Assembly (NCBI GenBank): GCA_022828595.1
Contig: JAKGHH010000008.1
Coordinates: 28,326,378 to 28,390,377, forward strand
DNA length: 64,000 bases
DNA from: Nelumbo lutea
Lineage: Eukaryota > Streptophyta > Magnoliopsida > Proteales > Nelumbonaceae
Direction: 5' to 3'
A program made the position numbers and the translations under genes. Every line of letters begins with the position of its first letter. Within the stretch, counting starts at the first letter, position 1. A model generated the notes under the pieces. It was not told where the DNA came from. It saw only the letters and a program-made list of their open reading frames with translations, and ran no database searches. Shown here in pieces: positions 23,652 through 35,109 of the stretch.

Positions 23652-23952
23652 TCATGGTTTTTAAAACTAGATCGGACTGGACGGTTGGACCGGAAAAATT
23701 GGGAACCGGTGACAGGTTTCATTTTACCGTAGAATCATTATTTTGTCAAAAAATCGTTGATTTGGTCAATAAACCGTTAACTAGGCAGTCAAACCATTTA
23801 AACCATCCAACGGTTTGACCATTTTTTATTATTTTTTTAATTTTTATTTTTTCATTAGAATAGACTGTCTATTCGATTCAAAAGATTGGATTATTTGACC
23901 CGAGTACTAGACCCTAACCGGTTCATTGTCCGATTCAGTTTTAAAAACCTTA
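23652..23952. repeat. MITE in the 3' flank of FAS1 copy 1
   Basis: Ends TCATGGTTTTTAAAACT and AGTTTTAAAAACCTTA are inverted repeats. They are flanked by GTTTGTA at 23645-23651 and 23953-23959. The inner sequence is CGGACTGG / CCGGTT-rich. FAS1 copies 3 and 4 have uninterrupted flanks here, so they show the empty state. Confidence 0.7.
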
Positions 23953-23959
23953 GTTTGTA

Positions 23960-25490
23960 CAATATTTATAGCCACAGCGATTGACATAAATTTTACTTTG
24001 TTGTTCCCCAAAAGCGATATGGCCCAATCCAGAACCGACTCAAATTCAAATAGGGTGGATGACCAGAATTGTTCAATGAAAACGCAGGGAAATGGCCAGA
24101 TGTCAAGAGAACTTATGTACTTCAAGAAAAATAATACATAAAAAAGAAACCTGGATTTGGCAGGCAAATTTAATTTTTAAAGTAAAAAAGAAAAAGGGAG
24201 AAACCATATTCGCATGATACTGAATCCGTTATATGGAGTCCTCCAGGTTGACGGAGGAAAGTGGGTATTTTACTTAAAAATTTAAAATTTAAGTAATAAA
24301 CATGTACATGCGTTGTACACGGTAATTATCTCAGATAATAATGATAATTTCTATATTTTCTTCAGAATCCATTAAAAAAGATAAATAATCAAAGCATAAC
24401 GTGTTGGTGGATTTAAATTTTGCATTTTATTTTCATTGTCAATAAAAATATTTCTTATTTATCATATTCTATTTTTGCTTACTATGATAAATATACTACA
24501 TACTTTTTGTTTTTAATATTTTTATTTTTATATATTTTTCAGTATTAATTATATAACTATGACATCATGTATTGACCTATTTGACTTGAAAAAAAGTCGA
24601 TTTTATTTTTAGGAAACTTTAAATTTTCTTTTTATTTTATAATTAATTCAAATATATCATGACATCATTCGTTTTATTTTTTATTTCTTTTCCTACATAG
24701 TACTTGTTCTTCTTTAAAATATCCATGTCATCTCTGGTCTCCAAATACTCCCTGCATCATACATTTGCTCATAACAGTTTATTTGGTTTAGATAGTGGAA
24801 TGTCCTTGGGTCCCCAAGCTTGAACCTCTTTACATCTTATGAGGGACCATCAATTTTATCTGGTCATTAATTTGGCATATTTTAGGTACATTATCATTTA
24901 GTTGAACTATGCATCATTAGCAGGTATAAGACCAACTTAGGACATGGGGGTACCTATGGTGGTGCTGCACAAAGCAGGTAAAAGCAATGGTAATTCCTCT
25001 CAAGATCAGAGACCTGGCAAACACTTGATTGTTCAAGAAGATATGTACAACTCCTCTGAATAGTTTTCCATGCTTATTAAAGTGGATCTCAAACAAATTT
25101 ACCAAAATGATTGATACCCACAATCCATTGTCACTTTCTCTTGCAACGCTTTAGGTTGGTCAATACAAATTTTATGAGAACATTTTTTTTTTCTACCACA
25201 AATGCTTTGAGTTATCAATACAACATTGGATACTATTGTTACTTCTTGAAGAAATGTCAAATTTAGTGTTTATACTATAAATGTCAATAACTAATACAAT
25301 GACTATATTTTTTTTAGTGAAGGTGGTTCTTTGATGTGATGTGACAAGACAATTTCTCAAAAATTTATATTCATTAATATAAAACATTACAAGTAGAAGT
25401 GGCCATACTACCAAACACAACCTTAGCCATATCATCAACACCGGTTGGTGGTGCTTTTGTGTCTTTGGGATAAATGTTAGAGAGATTAAC
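23960..25490. other. AT-rich intergenic stretch
   Basis: 23960-24130 still resembles the 3' flank of FAS1 copy 3 (CCCAATCCAGAACCG..). Beyond that it is very AT-rich with no gene. A possible Helitron-like hairpin (CATGTACATGCGTTGTACACGG) lies near 24301. A 68-codon minus frame at 24917-25123 matches nothing I recognise. Confidence 0.4.
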
Positions 25491-26079
25491 CATTTTACTT
25501 CGAAATGTATCTGATCAAAAGATGATTAGAAGTTTCATAAGTCATCAATTCTGAGGCATCTCTTTCAAAGATACAAATATAATTGACTATTTGACTTTTC
25601 TTAGTGTGCCATTTATTGGCGAAAGGTTGCGGGTTACTTTTTTTTAACAATAGCTCAAATCTGCGCTCATCCACATCATTACAATTACCTTTGCTAATAA
25701 TAATTCTCTCTAAAACCTTGCAGCTTCTCAACAAAAACCTTACAAGTTCAACTTTATGATCCAGGGTTTCAAAATTTATGTGCTTTTATGCGACCCCTAG
25801 CAAATGTTAAACAGTTATTTATCTTGATAGTCTTATGTTCTGAAGGGAAAAGAAAATAAGCTCCTGTGAATTCCACTTCCAGTACTCTCTTTCATGAAAT
25901 CATGGTTCGGTATAATATCAGAATCCGTCCGGTACCCAGTACGGAATTGTAGGTCTCATTTTTCAACGGTATATATCTTCAGCTCTAGAAATGTGATATT
26001 AGGTTGGTCAATGGGATTTTGATTCTCATTGATCAAGAATTCCATGTCTTTTTTTCATATTTATGTGGGGATTAAGAAA

Positions 26080-26350
26080 AGTTTATTTTCTTGGGCATCA
26101 CTTACCCGAATAAATGATACCCATCTCTTAAGTGGGTAAATAACTTTCTCATTTGGGGAAAAGTTATTAACATTTGAATGAGAGAAAAATGACCCTTTTA
26201 ATAATAGATTTTTGTGGTTAAAATGATCATTACCTTATTTATATGGGAAATAAAAGAACATGGGTAAATGCACTTACCTGAGTAAGTGTTTCTCAGGAAA
26301 GACTTAACCTGGTAAGTGCATTTACCCAGATAAGTAACTTACTAAAAAGT
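26080..26350. repeat. dispersed repeat with TTACCC/GGGTAA motifs
   Basis: Contains repeated ACTTACC and GGTAAGTGC motifs in both orientations. 26140-26270 reappears inverted at about 50490-50620. Probably a MITE-like element; ends not resolved. Confidence 0.55.
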
Positions 26351-26832
26351 GAACAGGGCAGAAAGATGATCCAAACTCTGTACCTCTCTGATATAGAAAA
26401 CCTATGAAAAAAAAAACATATTGAAAAGACAACAGAATAAACTTTATGAGTTAGAAATTGCAACTCTTTTATTTTCTTCTTTTAGATCACTACTGGTTTC
26501 TTTATTTAGAGGACATAGAACAAAAATGACTACAATTCAATTTGGCTTGCCGCCATGATTGCATAACATCATGGATTTTGATTCACAAGAGAATCATTTA
26601 AAGTAGAGCTAAGGCAATGACTTCATTTTGGATAATGCACTTCAACAACTTGGGGGTGCTGCTTAAAACCAAATAACTTATGCATCCAAATTCCTTGTGA
26701 ATATAAGTAATAATTAGGAAAAATGTCAAATTTTTGGCTACTTAAACAACCATTCATCATGCATTAAATAAGTTACAAATCAAAAGGAGATCTAGATGTC
26801 CATACCTAAAGGCATTTACCTACCACTGTGAG

Positions 26833-27217
26833 TAGGGATGTCAATGGACCGGTTTTGTATTGGATTCTGTCCAAATCAAAGTCTATTTGGATGGATTAGA
26901 CGGATCAATAAGACATTGAATTTGGATGGATTGGACGGACCAATATGATATATTGGATTGGACCTGGTCCATATATAATGAATTTATATTGGATTGAACC
27001 AATATCTGATCCATTGATAGAAAATAAAACATAAGTGTCAATGGACCAGGTTTGAGTTGAAACCAATCTAAATTAATTAACAGGAATTTGAACAGATTGG
27101 ACACTCTCTAGACCAGTCCAAAATATTCATTGGACTGGATTGGACCAGGTCCATTTGTAATGGATTCACATTGGACTGGACTAGATTGGACCAAATCCAG
27201 TCCAATTGACACCCCTA
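26833..27217. repeat. hAT-type MITE with perfect 8-bp target duplication
   Basis: Starts TAGGGATGTCAATGGA and ends TCCAATTGACACCCCTA. Flanked by identical ACTGTGAG at 26825-26832 and 27218-27225. 385 bases, non-coding, built of GGATTGGAC / GGACCA repeats. It interrupts the F-box pseudogene. A second, truncated member lies at 32526-32898. Confidence 0.9.
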
Positions 27218-27660
27218 ACTGTGAGCTCTTTTAACATGATGTTCACCAAGAAGCTTTCCTACTTTAAATTCAGTAAAGTTGCACTTCTTATGATATAGAT
27301 CTTCTACAAGACCGAATCTTACTCTCAAGAGAGATGATACATCCTAAATATTATATTATCCCCTTGGCAAAGCACTTTCAAATGTTAACATAATCAGATT
27401 TGGAGCATCAATTTTCATAGAAGAGTCAGAACACCACCATATATGTTCACAAATATGTATGTTCTTAAGGTTCCTAGATGTGATATGGATATTGATATTA
27501 CCGTTTTTGTTGCATTCCCCCAGATATAGATATTCAAGGACAATTAAAGTATTAAACGTTAGATGGTAAATTGTATCATCAGGTAAGTTGATTAAGTGGA
27601 GAAACAAGATTCTTAGTGGCCCTAAATGCACTGAAGCAAACAAATTGAGACCACAATAAT

Positions 27661-28285
27661 AGTGTCAAGGCCTAATACTTCTAGTCCAACCTAGGCCCGG
27701 CCTGGCCCGCAATATATATAAATAAATATTTATGAGTTGAAACGTACCAATACATATGTCAACACTTGAGTCAATTCAGGATTGAGAATTGTCCTATCCT
27801 ATGCAAGGGATAATATAGGTGAATGCAAAGCCTTCATTCTCATTTCTTAAGCAATTTGGGACTTAGGAAAATAGTCAATGACTCAATGGTTGCACTAATT
27901 ATATAGTGTTGTCCCAAATCCTACATTGCACAAGAATGGGAATGAAGGCCTTGTCTTTATCTATAAACGAATAGATAGCCCAAATCAAATCAAGTCTAAC
28001 AATAAAATGAGGCTCATGCCTTATTTTTTGCGCCATAGGCCTAAAGCCTAGTCAAGTCCAATTTATGTATTATTTAATTTAAAAAATTTTAAAAAAATTA
28101 AATTTTATTTTTTGATATCATGGGCCCAAAGTCATTACTTGTTAGGCCCGAAAAACTCTTAAACCCAGCTCGGGACCGTATGTCGGGCTTGGGCCAAATT
28201 CAGGCCTACCTTAAAGGCCTTATCATTGGTTCCAAGCTCATCCCGGGCCTGGCTTGGACCACCGGTGATCACCCTTAATATATAT
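27661..28285. repeat. GGCCC/GGCCT-rich repeat block
   Basis: Dispersed-repeat sequence with AGGCCCGGCCTGGCCCG near the left and CCGGGCCTGGCTTGG near the right, in opposite sense, suggesting a non-autonomous element. The right end GTGATCACCCTTA looks TIR-like, but no partner end was found. Confidence 0.45.
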
Positions 28286-28289
28286 ATTT

Positions 28290-28732
28290 TTTTATATTTA
28301 ATACTGCATTTAATAGAGGCTCGCCTATAAATAGGACAAGAAATGATAGGTCCCTATATTAATGGTGATATCCTTGTGACCGTTACAACCTTAGTTGAAT
28401 GCTTGGGATCACTAAATGTCAGTGTAACGCTGGACCATGTAGTCATTGTAAGCCAACTTAAGGAGCTGTTATAAAACCCCTTTAATACCACATTTAATTG
28501 AGGTCACCTATAAAAAGGATGAGAAACGATAAGTACTCTCTTACGCACTCTGCCACTCTTGTTTTTGCTCCCACCTTGGCCTCTTATCTCAGCTAACTTG
28601 ACCGTTAGAGTATTTTTCCCTGATACCACTATTTGGGGCTTCTGACATTTTCTTGTATTGTTAATTAAGGATATTAGGCCAATCTCAACTCCCAATGTCC
28701 CTAATTTACTCTCATTGTCAAATTCAGTAACA
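28290..28732 (+). repeat. LTR of a Tat-like Ty3/gypsy remnant
   Basis: Ends GTAACA four bases before a primer-binding site. Inside, a segment of about 52 bases with a TATA box is present twice (28299-28350 with CCTATAAATAGG and 28482-28533 with CCTATAAAAAGG), about 183 bases apart. Left boundary uncertain. Confidence 0.6.
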
Positions 28733-28736
28733 TCAA

Positions 28737-28755
28737 TTGGTGTTGTTTGTGGGAA
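28737..28755 (+). other. primer-binding site of Tat type, C-to-T decayed
   Basis: TTGGTGTTGTTTGTGGGAA matches the TTGGCGCCGTCTGTGGGAA site of Tat/Athila-type elements with every difference a C-to-T change. That is the pattern of methylcytosine decay. Confidence 0.7.
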
Positions 28756-29220
28756 TGATCGATAGGTATAAACTCTAAATCGAAGATCCACTATCCTTCT
28801 AGGCAGAACTCTTCATTGCCTCCTCAAACTCAGATCACCCAAGAGCAATTCTAGTCACTAATGGAACAGATCACCATCCTACTCGATGAGATGCACAACT
28901 TGAGGCAACTAGTTGGCGATCAACATCCTAACGGTCGATCCACTGGTGCCGATGGCCATCTCAACCAAAGGTCAATTGATCGACCATCTTGAGTCAATGC
29001 CTAGAGAGTCAAACCAAGAAAGAATTCATCTCTGACCCTAAGAGTAACAACTGCCTTGAAAGTTACATAAAGTCTTACATCAATACCAGTCACCATACTA
29101 GCTATAACACCATGCACCCCAAGGAATTTTGGGCGGTAGTAGAGATCTTCCTACAAATAACCGCCAGGACAATCCAACACAGATCTAATCTGTCCCTATA
29201 ATCCAAGTAGAAGATCTTTG
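28756..29220 (+). pseudogene. gag leader remnant of the Tat-like element
   Basis: Short open pieces (for example MEQITILLDEMHNLRQLVGD, 28861 on) resemble the coiled start of gypsy gag proteins. Stops are frequent and the element ends near 29220 without pol. Confidence 0.45.
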
Positions 29221-29884
29221 ATGTGGTATGTTAAAAAGATAAATAGCTCGTTAATGCTTGCAAATAGACCAATCCTTGCTTCTTTCATCAATACATAATT
29301 TCCTCTGAGTAATCAAATCCATGCTTTCTATATGCTAGCTATGATTTACTTAAAAACCTATATGCAAGTATTTCTTACTGGCTTATATAACTTGGGCTTA
29401 CTTACCCACATGGTCTTGGACTGTATTTGCAAGTATGAACTTGATGGCAATGTATAAGAGTTAGGTTCTATTTGTTTGCAATGCAACTCTAAATCAGACG
29501 CGACAAATTTTGTACTTGGTTCAGTTTTGCCGGATGGATTACGGGTTGGGCTGCACCAAGAATGATCATTGGTGTAAAAGTACATCAATGAGTTTTTACA
29601 CCGAACCCTAAAAAAGTGACTGTTATTCTGAAAAGTGTGAATTTAAAAAGGATCGAGTTTTACATCGACAATCGATATAAGACTTTACATGTGACGAGGT
29701 TTTACATCGATTTATGACATAAAATTCACTCTATTCAAACACCAATAAATTTAAATCGAAGTAGAATTTTATGTCGATTTTGATTTATACTCCTTCCAAA
29801 TGCCAATAAAATCGAACTAACATAAATATTTATATGGATCTTGATTTATATCGCTTCCAAATACAGCCATGGGCGTTAGTCCCT
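29221..29884. other. intergenic stretch with MITE-like debris
   Basis: Around 29620-29860 repeated TTTTACATCGA / TCGATTTATG segments in both orientations suggest a decayed inverted-repeat element. No gene seen. Confidence 0.4.
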
Positions 29885-30062
29885 CAATACAACAAATTAA
29901 TTCAGGTTATTTTGGCGTTTTTTATGGTGGCATTTTTTAGATGCCCCTATAAAAATCTTTAGTGACGTATCTTAAAAATGCAACCGGCAGATTTTAAACT
30001 GCCGCTAAATTATATCTTAGACGCCACTAATCAACTCGCATGAAAGCCATATTTCTAATAAA
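29885..30062. repeat. CACTA-like subterminal repeat debris
   Basis: Contains GGTGGCATTTTTTAGATG, TTTAGTGACG, GCCGCTAAA and GACGCCACTAA, the kind of alternating motifs found near CACTA transposon ends. No transposase and no clear terminus. Confidence 0.4.
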
Positions 30063-30069
30063 TAGTGAA

Positions 30070-30800
30070 CGGCGGAAGGACCCTGCTTCGCAGGGGCTGG
30101 GATGGAACCGTTGATTCGGTTTTTTATTAAAAACCGTTGAATCGATCAATGATCTATTGACTTGAGTGGTTGAATCATCGACCCATTGATCCGTTCAATA
30201 GTTTTTTGCCTTTTTTTTTATTTTTTTAATTGAGTCATACGCTCAAATAACATAACACACATAATATTGCTTAATGGACCTCACACACTCAATTTTTTCT
30301 TGTAATTTTTGTTGTCAGAACGGCTTTTCTGTTTTTTATTTTTTTAATTGGGAACCGTCTAGGCAACCAGTTCCGTTCTACCCCAATCCCGGTCCCTGGT
30401 CAAAAACCATTGAATCGGTCAACAACCCATTGACTCGAGTGGTCGAACCATCAACTCGTTGACATGTTTAATGGTTTTTTGTTGTTTTTTATTTTTTTAA
30501 TTTTTGTTGTCAAAATAGGCCGCCCGTTTAAACCAGACGGTTGAACTATTGACCCAAAAATCGGTGGCCAAAATAGTTCTATTTTCAGGTCATATGAATC
30601 ACACGCTTGAATGACATAACATCATGGTTTCAAATAGTCTGACCGTTTGAACTGAACGGTCGGCCCATTCTGACAAAAAAATAAAAAAATTAAAACGGTC
30701 AAAACTGTCCTAACGGTTCAATACGAATGATCAGCCCGTTCTGACAAAAAAATGAAAACATAAAATAAAAAATGATCAAAACTATTCGAATAATTCGATA
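30070..30800. repeat. cluster of AACCGTTGAA / GGTCGAAC repeats
   Basis: At least three partly inverted copies of a MITE-like unit with CCGTTGAATCGGTCAA, CATTGACTCGAGTGG and TTTTTTGTTGTTTTTTATTT spacers. Composition resembles the MITE at 23652-23952. Confidence 0.5.
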
Positions 30801-31490
30801 TCTAATTATTAACAATATTTATAATAACTGTTATATATTTATATAATTAGATAATTATATATATCTAATTATCTATATATATATATATATATAAGATACA
30901 AAAACATTAAACGCCACCGTATATATGATTTATTTTCCATCACTGATTTCAATTAAAACCAATGGTAGAGATTTAATATAGATTTAGGAAACTCGCACAA
31001 GTTTCCCGCTCGCGCTCTGTTGTGCCTGCGTTTCTCCTTCCTCCTCCCAAAGCTATCTTTCTTATTCATCTCTCTCATATCCCCTATCTGTATCGGCTTT
31101 TCTGCTCGTGCAAGACTGTTACTGTAACTCATTGGTGCTCGTATCGGCTTGGAATTTATTTTTTTCTTTTTATTTTATTTCAATGTCTTTAATTCAATCT
31201 TTGACGTGTCTCAGTCATGCAGGGAATGTCTTAACCGTGTAGGCCTCGATCTATATATAGAGCAATCATTTGACGGCCCAAATTAATTAACATGAGAATG
31301 CCATCTAATCACGTATGGACGATTAAGATCGACCTGTTGAACTACTTATCATGCTTAAAACAAGAGTTTGTTTTCGACTTAACTTACAAGTAAACCGCAA
31401 CCCAAATCCGTGTCTTCACGAACTCACAACTAACTCAAATTAACTCTTTCCAAAAGCAACTAGGATTGTTGGTCTATACGTAACCCATGT
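30801..31490. other. upstream region of FAS1 copy 2
   Basis: A TA run at 30870-30893 and a short CACTA-like piece near 30905, then sequence shared with the upstream regions of copies 3 and 4 (TTGACGGCCCAAATTAA, CACGTATGGACG, AAACAAGAGTTTGTTTTCGA). This conserved block probably contains the promoter. Confidence 0.55.
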
Positions 31491-31496
31491 ATGTTC

Positions 31497-31504
31497 TATA
31501 AATA
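31497..31504 (+). promoter_or_regulatory. TATA box of FAS1 copy 2
   Basis: TATAAATA in TGTTCTATAAATACCCCCCA, 118 bases before the ATG; the block is conserved in all four copies. Confidence 0.78.
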
Positions 31505-31614
31505 CCCCCCAACCCCATTTGCTTCCCTTCATCATTCGGCTGTCTTCTTCTTGTTCTTTCAGTAGTCATCAGTTTCTCTTGACGACCTGCTTCACTTTCC
31601 ATTTTTTCTCTCTA

Positions 31615-32409
31615 ATGGCTTCCATGTTGCAGTTCTCTTCCCTCTTCCTTCCTCTGTTGCTTTCTTGTTTCTTTGTCTTACCAACCACGGCTGATGATAC
31701 TCCAACTGCTGCTCATCATGCCCTCGAAATACCAGTAGAGAAGATCAAGAAAGCTCTCTCTGATTCAAATTACCTCACCATGTCCATGACTCTTGAACTA
31801 GCTCTCAGCAACCTGATCCCAACTCATGAATTCTTCAACAACAAAGATATCAAAACTCTCACCATATTCTGCCCTTCTGACAAAGCATTCATGTCCCCCA
31901 ACTTCAAGTACGCAGGACCTCCCTTGACCCTCCTCAGATACCACGTTGCACTCGCAAATCTGGACAGGGAGGTTTTGGAGACATCGCAGCTGCACTGGTC
32001 TAAGGCCGACACCCTCCTTCCTGGGCATCCACTTGTGGTCACTTCGGTGAACGGACACGCTTCTGTCAACGACGTCAAGATCTCGCACTGGAATCTGTAC
32101 AATGATGGGCATGTGATTGTTCATGGCGTGGAGGACTTCTTTGATCCTGCTTTCCAGACCATCTGGTTCCCACAGTATGACGGTGGTGTGTTGATGCAGA
32201 ATGATGGATCCTATGCTGAAGCATTAAGCAGAGTGTTTGATTATTTTCATGAGCCGAAGAATCGCTCCGAGCTGCTGATGGTTTTTGTGTATGCTGCCGC
32301 TGCGATCCTTTGTTTGCTTCTCCGTCATCTTATTTTGTGCCTGTGTTGGGCAAGACGGAGAGAGGCCATGGATAGATACGTTACTCTGGAATCTGGTCCT
32401 TTTGCTTAG
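31615..32409 (+). CDS. FAS1 (fasciclin) domain protein, copy 2 with full C-terminal anchor
   Basis: Single-exon gene, 264 residues, the most complete member of the array. Signal peptide at residues 1-26 (ending TTADD), H1 motif TLTIFCPSDKAF at 81-92, YH pair at 109-110 within LLRYHVAL, and H2 motif LYNDGHVIVHGVEDFFDP at 161-178. A hydrophobic segment follows at about 220-240 (LLMVFVYAAAAILCLLL), then CLCWARRRE and a short tail. The Cys and Arg pattern after the hydrophobic stretch fits a type I membrane protein with a short cytosolic tail better than a GPI anchor, whose signal would end in the hydrophobic run. The start at 31615 matches copies 3 and 4; an upstream in-frame ATG at 31519 lies in the conserved leader. 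Likely functional; biological role not known. Confidence 0.9.
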   Translation: MASMLQFSSLFLPLLLSCFFVLPTTADDTPTAAHHALEIPVEKIKKALSDSNYLTMSMTLELALSNLIPTHEFFNNKDIKTLTIFCPSDKAFMSPNFKYAGPPLTLLRYHVALANLDREVLETSQLHWSKADTLLPGHPLVVTSVNGHASVNDVKISHWNLYNDGHVIVHGVEDFFDPAFQTIWFPQYDGGVLMQNDGSYAEALSRVFDYFHEPKNRSELLMVFVYAAAAILCLLLRHLILCLCWARRREAMDRYVTLESGPFA

Positions 32410-32525
32410 GCCTTAATTAGGGTTTTATTGGAGTCTTTTTTGTTCATTTCTTATTGGCATTTTGACAAGAAGATTGTATGATAATAACGATGAAATATTA
32501 AATGTTGTATGGTATATTTGATTCG

Positions 32526-32898
32526 TTTGGACGGATTGAACGGACCAATAAGACATATTGAATTTGTTGGACGGATTGGACGGACCAATAAGATATTGAA
32601 TTTGTTGGATGGACCAATATGACATATTGGGTTGTACCTGGTCTGCCCATAATGAATTTATATTGGATTGAGCCAATATCTAGTCCATTGGTAGAAGATA
32701 AGAGCATAGTTGTCAATGGATCAGGTTTGAATTGAAACCAATCTAAATTAGCAGGAATTTGAATAGATTGAACAGTCTGTAGACCAGTCCAAAATGATCC
32801 AAAATACTTATTGAAATGGATTAGACCAGGTCCATTTGTAATGGAATCACATTAGACTGGACCGGATTGAATCAAATTAAATCCAATTGACATCCCTA
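32526..32898. repeat. hAT-type MITE, 5' end deleted, in flank of FAS1 copy 2
   Basis: Homologous along its length to the MITE at 26833-27217 and ends ATTGACATCCCTA, followed by ATTTGCAA (32899-32906). That octamer stands unduplicated in the same place after copies 3 (43673-43680) and 4 (48475-48482). The left TIR, the left duplication and about 20 bases of flank are gone. Confidence 0.8.
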
Positions 32899-32906
32899 AT
32901 TTGCAA

Positions 32907-34340
32907 CATGCTTTTTCTTTTTCACCTTTCAGAGTGTTATCTGATTGGCCCAATTCAAGGAAAACCTTAAAAAGTGTGGGCCCGGTTGGTGGGCCAGTGA
33001 AGAATTAAAGGTGTGCTTAACTAATGAAGTTGGGCCAGTAAGAATCAATTACCTTACCCGCATGCCAATTTAGCCCATCTAATTTTTATTGTACAATTAG
33101 TGGGGCCCATCTAATTTAAAAGAAACTTTGGCACGTGCCTTGTGATAATTTCAATTGCACCAAGTGGTACCAAGTTTAAAAAGTATTTTCTTGATTTTAA
33201 TCAAATTATGTTTTTATTAATTTGAATCAATTTTAACTAATAAATGAATTTTTGCTAAGTATTAACAATTTTTTATTGATTTTTATTATGCTATTTTTTA
33301 TTGATAATTTAAATTTTAAAATTGTATAAAGTTTATACAATTAATTTATTTTAATTAATATGTTAAAGTACATTGGTGACTTTTAATTCTCACTTAATTT
33401 TATTTTTCAGTTACTTTATGATGTTTCATATTTAATGTTAGTTTTAATATGTTAAAAAATTATATTATTTTCAGTGAAAATTTATTTTTATTTTATCAGT
33501 CAATTAAAAAATTAAGTTTCTATTTTTTGTTATTTTCTGATTTTTTAGAAAATTTTCCTTATTTTATATATATATTTTTGTCTGTTAACAAAATTGTTAA
33601 TAATTTTTTTGTTATTTTCTAATTATAAAAATCATATTTTAGTGAAAATTTCCTTATTTGTTCTTTTCGTTTTCAAATTTGCATAATTGGGTCAAATTAA
33701 TCAAACCAAATGTATTGCAAATTAAAGATATTACTGAATATTGAAAAATACAAACAATATTGACCAAACTTTCAAGAACTATCAATTCATTATTTTCGTT
33801 ATTATAATTCCACATTGACAACCAAGAATTAAAAAACAAAAAATATAAAATGAAAGAAAAAGAAAAAAATAAATAAATAAGGTTTTTTTTTTATTTGTTG
33901 ATCCATGAGTTACAAATAAGACTACTTACCTTTTGCAAAACCTAGATTAAATATGTTCACCGCAAATATGCCCCCAAAAAACATTCCCTAAAGGTTGGCC
34001 TTAGTCTTCAATGGAATCATTAAGACAAACTACATCTTCAAAGAACAAGATAGCCTTTGCATTCTCTTCATCCTAGTGCATTTCAATAATAAAAAAGTTG
34101 ATACTTAAGCTAGGAATGTTAATGGGATTTCGATTACATGAGACAACTTAAAGTTGACAATTACCTTAACTTTCTTTAATCCTAATTCTCCGAGGACTTG
34201 CTCACGCACCCTACAAGAAGCAAAAGTTGTAGAAGAAGCAAATATAAATGTAGCTCCTATGTTGTAAAACGTTTATACCTACCAAAGAAATATAAGAGCA
34301 CACTATTACTTGAAACTCTACAAACACAAAAGTATCCAAA
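32907..34340. other. AT-rich intergenic stretch
   Basis: 32920-33070 matches the 3' flank of FAS1 copy 4 (GTTGGTGGGCC..GAAGAAT). 33150-33900 is extremely AT-rich. No gene seen. 34130-34340 begins a zone of GGAATTGG / GATTCC repeats. Confidence 0.45.
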
Positions 34341-34823
34341 TAAAGGGTCTACATGATTCCGCTTGGACTAGGAATTGGTTCAGACAGTAGTTAGAAAGGG
34401 AATTGGAATTTGCAGAAATGAGATTTCATTAGGGGAAGGGAATAGAGGTATAAATTGGGCCCTGCGGTTTTCATGAAACTCTATAAATACAAAGGAATAT
34501 CAATGATTCCGATTGTAATAGGAATTGGTTCAGACAGGAATTAGAATGGGATTGGAATCTGTTGGGTCAGGCCGTACTTGCCTCCTCAATGATAAATCAG
34601 AGGTCAGGCCTAACATGGCCCATGGCACGAGCCGAGGTGGGCCCAGGCCAGGCCATGAGAGACAATTTTTATAATTTGAAAAAATAATGAAAATTTTTAA
34701 ATAAATTAACAAAATAAACAAAAGATAAAAAATGTTAAAATTTTATTCTCTATGAATTTTGTTGTATACAATTTTTTATATATGAAATAATAAAATGAAA
34801 TTAAAAAAATACACTACAATCAG

Positions 34824-34826
<3 letters not shown>
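34341..34826. repeat. GGAATTGGTTCAGACAG repeat fragments
   Basis: Two copies of GGAATTGGTTCAGACAG (34372 and 34521) belong to the same GATTCC/GGAATC MITE family seen whole at 57132-57405. They are followed by a GGTCAGGCC/GGCCCATGGC-rich piece. Confidence 0.45.
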
Positions 34827-34906
<80 letters not shown>

Positions 34907-34910
34907 TAGA

Positions 34911-34946
<36 letters not shown>
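34827..34946. repeat. compound microsatellite (TA)n(GA)n(GATA)n
   Basis: About 24 TA units, then about 14 GA units, then mixed GATA/GA units. Open frames running through it give only IYIY or SLSL repeats and are not genes. Confidence 0.97.
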
Positions 34947-35109
34947 AATAAATGGGTCGGGCCATGTAGCATGACCCACCTTGTTGTGTTGTGTCATGTT
35001 GGCCCATGGACTTGAAAACCCTAGCCCGACACGACCTATATGGTCCATCTTCTACAATGGCAGGTTGTGTCGGCTGTGCCACCTACAACCCACCTTACAG
35101 CTCTAGGAG

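Larger units (their letters stand above)
25495..27660 (-). pseudogene. F-box/FBD/LRR protein pseudogene
   Basis: Plant F-box/FBD proteins are substrate receptors of SCF ubiquitin ligases. On the minus strand, 27356-27643 encodes LRR-type sequence (LRILFLHLINLPDDTIYHL, LEYLYLGECN, MKIDAPNLIMLTFESALPRG). 27240-27350 continues with DLYHKKCNF and KLLGEHHVKR after stops. 25495-25734 encodes an FBD-like end (LRSCKVLERIIISKGN, ERRFELLLKKS). The N-terminal F-box is missing, replaced by repeats from 27661 up. The middle is broken by stops, a dispersed repeat (26080-26350) and a hAT-type MITE (26833-27217). Dead gene. Confidence 0.68.

Noticed and set aside
31798..32124. Minus-strand frames inside the FAS1 genes
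   Set aside because: They mirror the conserved plus-strand coding sequence and recur in each copy only because the DNA is duplicated.
34776..35082. Open frames of 90-93 codons through the TA/GA repeat
   Set aside because: They encode only IYIY and SLSL runs produced by the microsatellite.
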